Assembly: GCA_024640485.1 (NCBI GenBank)
Contig: JAHEEY010000174.1
Span: forward strand, 1 to 8,985
Direction: 5' to 3'
From: Chloroflexota bacterium
GTDB lineage: Bacteria; Chloroflexota; Anaerolineae; Promineifilales; Promineifilaceae
Length of the DNA: 8,985 nt
Below, in pieces: positions 6,856 to 8,985 of the stretch. How positions within the stretch are numbered: the stretch's first letter is position 1; each line of letters opens with the position of its first letter. Under the pieces are notes generated by a model. The model did not search any database. It saw only the letters and a list, made by a program, of their open reading frames with translations, and was not told the DNA's origin. The translations under genes were made by a program, and so were the position numbers.

Positions 6856-6905
6856 GTTTGTGACAGAAATCGGACATGAATCCGACAACCGCTGGCCTAC
6901 GTGTG

Positions 6906-6926
6906 AGCCAAACAGAAGCCAAACAG
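6906..6926 (+). repeat. 10-bp direct repeat with 11-bp period
   Basis: AGCCAAACAG occurs at 6906-6915 and again at 6917-6926, separated by one A. The 11-bp period places both copies on the same helix face, about 80 bp upstream of the predicted start of transcription near 6997. This is a plausible activator or repressor site, or a simple short duplication. Confidence 0.4.
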
Positions 6927-6961
6927 TACTGACCAGAAGCGAAGGCATTACCCAAAGCACA

Positions 6962-6990
6962 TTGGCGCTACCATATGGATTGCGTATACT
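6962..6990 (+). promoter_or_regulatory. Promoter of the STAND ATPase gene
   Basis: TTGGCG (6962-6967) and TATACT (6985-6990, 5 of 6 to consensus) are separated by 17 bp. Transcription would start near 6997, 31 bp before ATG 7028. This argues against the in-frame GTG at 6839, which would put the promoter inside the coding sequence. Confidence 0.55.
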
Positions 6991-7027
6991 TGCTCAAATT
7001 TTCCCGGCAGATGAAGACCCAGCATCA

Positions 7028-8554
7028 ATGCTTACAATGAACATGAAAATCGATGAGATCAATTCTGATCTGCTGAGGCAGACGCTCAACGGCTGGCAGC
7101 AGGGCCAACCTGTCCCAGACATTTGGGCGGGGCTCACGATGCTGGCAGCTGATGGCCATCGTTCCTTGGCTCAGATTGGCATCGCCCTACATGATCAGCT
7201 TTCCAACATGGTCCTGGAAAGCCTGAATCATCAAAGAGCGGCGGAAGGATTCTCAGCAGAAATCCAATATCCAAATACACGTTCAGATCTACTATCCAGT
7301 CTGGCAGCCGATTTTACTCATGGTAATCGCGAATTGGAAGCGTGGAGTGCCGTGTACAGCCGCTATTTTTCGACTGTTTCGCTTTCGGTAAACGAAATGT
7401 CTTCCGCCATTCCAGTGACGAATCGCCAGCTCAGCCGGAGGCTGAACCTTGGTTTGGGGCGAATGGTCGATCTGCTGCAGCGTGAGGAGTTGGCATACCG
7501 CCAACAGTTTAGGGCCGCCCATCAGCATCGGCATTTACCTGGACATAGTCTGTATCATCTTTTCGGTGTCACCGAGTCGGTCAAATTGGTTGCTGAGCTG
7601 CTCAGAGATGAAAAGGTATCCTTTGTCAGTATCGAAGGCATCGGAGGAATTGGAAAAACCACCCTGGCTAATGCTGTCGCCAGCCAGATGGCAACCAGCG
7701 GTGACTGGGATGATATCCTCTGGATCAGCGCTCGCCATCAATGGCTGACCGAGCATGGAGAGATGCGTGCCGACGATCAAAGCGCGCGAAGTCTGTATGA
7801 AATCCTCGCCAAAATGGCAGAGCAGCTGGGCCTTACCCATCTGGCAGGCTTGACTTCACAAGATAAGCTTCTCGAGATGCGCAAGCTGCTTCTCACCTCG
7901 CCCTATCTAGTTGTTATCGACAATCTGGAAACGGTTGATGATGTGCGGGAACTTCTGCCGTCACTAATGCCGCTGGCGGGAGCAACGCGATTTCTGTTTA
8001 CCAGCCGGCAATCCATGGCTCCTTTCGGGCATGTTCATGTGATTCCAGTAAAGGCGTTATCACTTGGGGACAGCCGGGGATTATTGGAAAGTGAACTACG
8101 CCGGCAAGGTCGACTCCCAAACATATCTGATGAGCTCATGACTCAGCTCTACCAGACCATAGGCGGTTTGCCCCTGGCGATCAAGCTTACCGCCGCTCAA
8201 ATGCGGCATCTTCCTTTGACTGAAATCGTGGCCCAGCTCAAGCGTGCCACACGTGATGTTCCCGGCCGTTTGTACACGTACATATATCGTCGGTCCTGGC
8301 AGATGTTGGATGATATGGGCCGGCAGCTTCTACTTGATCTGCTGGATATTTCTTCGTTAGGCGAATCTCTTGACTGGCTGAAAATGATGAGCGCGTTGCC
8401 TGACGATCTATTTGAGAAGGCACTATCCCAACTGTTAGATCACTCGCTCCTGGAGATGAATTCCGAAGCAGGTGAAACCAAATATTGGCTTCACCGATTG
8501 ACGGTCACCTTCCTGCACACGGAAATCCTATCCGATTGGGGTAGTGGGGTATGA
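7028..8554 (+). CDS. NB-ARC/STAND-family ATPase with HTH-like N-terminal region
   Basis: A 508-residue signal-switch ATPase, no membrane segment. The N-terminal 175 residues are helical; 121-150 ('VNEMSSAIPVTNRQLSRRLN' onward) resemble the helix-turn-helix of sigma region 4 or LuxR-type proteins. The NTPase core follows: Walker A 'GIGGIGKTT' (204-212, Lys210), Walker B 'YLVVIDNLE' (293-301, Asp298), sensor-type 'FLFTSR' (322-327) and 'GGLPLA' (379-384). A winged-helix-like region follows, with 'LHRL' (488-491) in the place of the MHD motif. All elements needed for nucleotide-controlled switching seem present, but no C-terminal sensor repeats are on this chain. Those seem to be on the next gene, whose ATG overlaps this stop. 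Start: ATG 7028, with ATG 7037 and 7043 also possible; none has a clear Shine-Dalgarno. The open frame extends back to GTG 6839, but that part lies across the promoter. Ligand and output are unknown; transcription control is the first guess. Confidence 0.85.
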   Translation: MLTMNMKIDEINSDLLRQTLNGWQQGQPVPDIWAGLTMLAADGHRSLAQIGIALHDQLSNMVLESLNHQRAAEGFSAEIQYPNTRSDLLSSLAADFTHGNRELEAWSAVYSRYFSTVSLSVNEMSSAIPVTNRQLSRRLNLGLGRMVDLLQREELAYRQQFRAAHQHRHLPGHSLYHLFGVTESVKLVAELLRDEKVSFVSIEGIGGIGKTTLANAVASQMATSGDWDDILWISARHQWLTEHGEMRADDQSARSLYEILAKMAEQLGLTHLAGLTSQDKLLEMRKLLLTSPYLVVIDNLETVDDVRELLPSLMPLAGATRFLFTSRQSMAPFGHVHVIPVKALSLGDSRGLLESELRRQGRLPNISDELMTQLYQTIGGLPLAIKLTAAQMRHLPLTEIVAQLKRATRDVPGRLYTYIYRRSWQMLDDMGRQLLLDLLDISSLGESLDWLKMMSALPDDLFEKALSQLLDHSLLEMNSEAGETKYWLHRLTVTFLHTEILSDWGSGV

Positions 8555-8985
8555 CTTTGTGGACAGGGCAAGAGGCTGCGTCGAGACTCCCTGTTGAGCC
8601 CCGCTGGCGCAGCTATTATGAAGAGCAGCTGGCCGGGCGGCTGAGGCGGGCGATTGAGCATGTTCGCAGCCGGCCTTCTGCCGAGTTGAAGCCTCATTTT
8701 CACAGTCTGCTGACATTGATAGAACGGAGCCGTTCCCGGCCTGCGCTGGGGCCGCTGGCGGCTGATCTGATTAGTGAGCTGCATCCCATGCCGCTCAATT
8801 GGGGCGAGTGGGCGGAGTGGCTTCAGACATTGCGGTTTGGTGTGCTGTTGAATGAACGGCTGAACAGGCCAGGACAGCAAGCGTCTCTGATGGCCGATCT
8901 ATCCAGACTGCTTTTTGAGCTAGGGCGGTCTGAGGAAGCCATGGCTCTGGCAGAGAAAACGGTGGCCTTCTCTCGGGAGCGCGGC
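8551..8985 (+). CDS. TPR-like helical protein, partner of the STAND ATPase (partial, runs off right edge)
   Basis: The frame is open from ATG 8551 to the window end, 145 residues visible. Its ATG overlaps the stop of the STAND gene in an ATGA of 4 bp, the usual sign of coupled translation; a G-rich stretch just upstream may serve as a weak ribosome binding site. The protein is Arg- and Leu-rich and apparently all helical. Residues about 109-145 ('QQASLMADLSRLLFELGRSE' then 'EAMALAEKTVAFSRERG') fit a tetratricopeptide helix pair, so more repeats probably follow beyond the edge. Residues 82-95 ('LNWGEWAEWLQTLR') are Trp-rich. TPR arrays usually form the sensor end of STAND proteins; here they appear on their own polypeptide, suggesting the two products assemble. 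No catalytic motif is visible in this part. Confidence 0.8.
   Translation, partial: MTLWTGQEAASRLPVEPRWRSYYEEQLAGRLRRAIEHVRSRPSAELKPHFHSLLTLIERSRSRPALGPLAADLISELHPMPLNWGEWAEWLQTLRFGVLLNERLNRPGQQASLMADLSRLLFELGRSEEAMALAEKTVAFSRERG

Larger units (their letters stand above)
6663..7027. other. Gene-poor intergenic stretch before the STAND gene
   Basis: These 365 bases hold no convincing gene. Short frames on both strands cross the hairpin and have no ribosome binding site or domain pattern. What can be seen is the terminator-like hairpin, the 12-bp palindrome, the GTGAT dyad, the 10-bp direct repeat, and finally the TTGGCG/TATACT promoter. The layout (terminator first, possible operators next, promoter last) suggests that the STAND pair is a separately regulated transcript. 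Confidence 0.6.

Noticed and set aside
6680..6955. Minus-strand frame of 91 codons in the gap before the STAND gene
   Set aside because: It crosses the hairpin and the palindrome, has no ribosome binding site, and its translation has no recognisable pattern.
6839..7027. 63-codon N-terminal extension of the STAND protein from GTG 6839
   Set aside because: No ribosome binding site is seen, the direct repeat and the TTGGCG/TATACT promoter fall inside it, and the extra residues look unstructured.
7028..8554. Canonical Avs-type antiphage protein
   Set aside because: No nuclease, protease or other effector domain is visible at the N-terminus and the chain is much shorter than Avs proteins, so a defence label is not supported.

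Overview
The window looks like a chromosomal piece of a Chloroflexota bacterium, probably of the Anaerolineae/Caldilineae type. The best clues are family-level. There is a GT39-type membrane glycosyltransferase whose C-terminal tail (a 'DESFTVYDQP' segment followed by 'ILFEN') I recognise from that phylum. There is also a CTC-type ribosomal protein L25 with a long acidic tail, a membrane-anchored TIM-barrel glycosidase-like protein, and an NB-ARC/STAND ATPase. This placement rests on memory of family features, not on a search. No tRNA, rRNA, insertion sequence or CRISPR array was seen.

Left part, minus strand (about 3627 down to 1): a three-gene unit read leftward. It starts at a good promoter (TTGACT, 17-bp spacer, TACAAC), then a small DUF2267-like protein, then after 4 bp a lipoprotein combining DUF348-like, G5 and TolB/WD40-type beta-propeller repeats. 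After 43 bp comes a membrane-anchored TIM-barrel glycosidase-like protein that runs off the left edge. The spacing suggests co-transcription. The two larger products should lie outside the cytoplasmic membrane and may act on cell-surface glycan, but no substrate can be read from the sequence.

Middle, plus strand: a divergent intergenic region (3580-3878) separates that unit from rplY (ribosomal protein L25). rplY has an extended -10 promoter and a roughly 110-nt leader that begins with a hairpin, and it ends in a strong intrinsic terminator. The terminator is followed by a 670-residue GT39-type glycosyltransferase. Its -10 box sits 7 nt before the ATG with no ribosome binding site, which predicts a leaderless transcript.

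Right part, plus strand: a 365-bp gene-poor stretch (6663-7027) holds a terminator-like hairpin, a perfect 12-bp palindrome, a 10-bp direct repeat with an 11-bp period, and a TTGGCG/TATACT promoter. It precedes a 508-residue STAND (NB-ARC) ATPase with an HTH-like N-terminal segment. That gene overlaps by 4 bp (ATGA) a second gene for a helical, TPR-like protein that runs off the right edge. STAND proteins usually carry the sensor repeats on the same chain, so this looks like a two-polypeptide STAND switch. It is the most interesting system candidate in the window, either as a signal-responsive regulator or, less securely, as a defence-type sensor.
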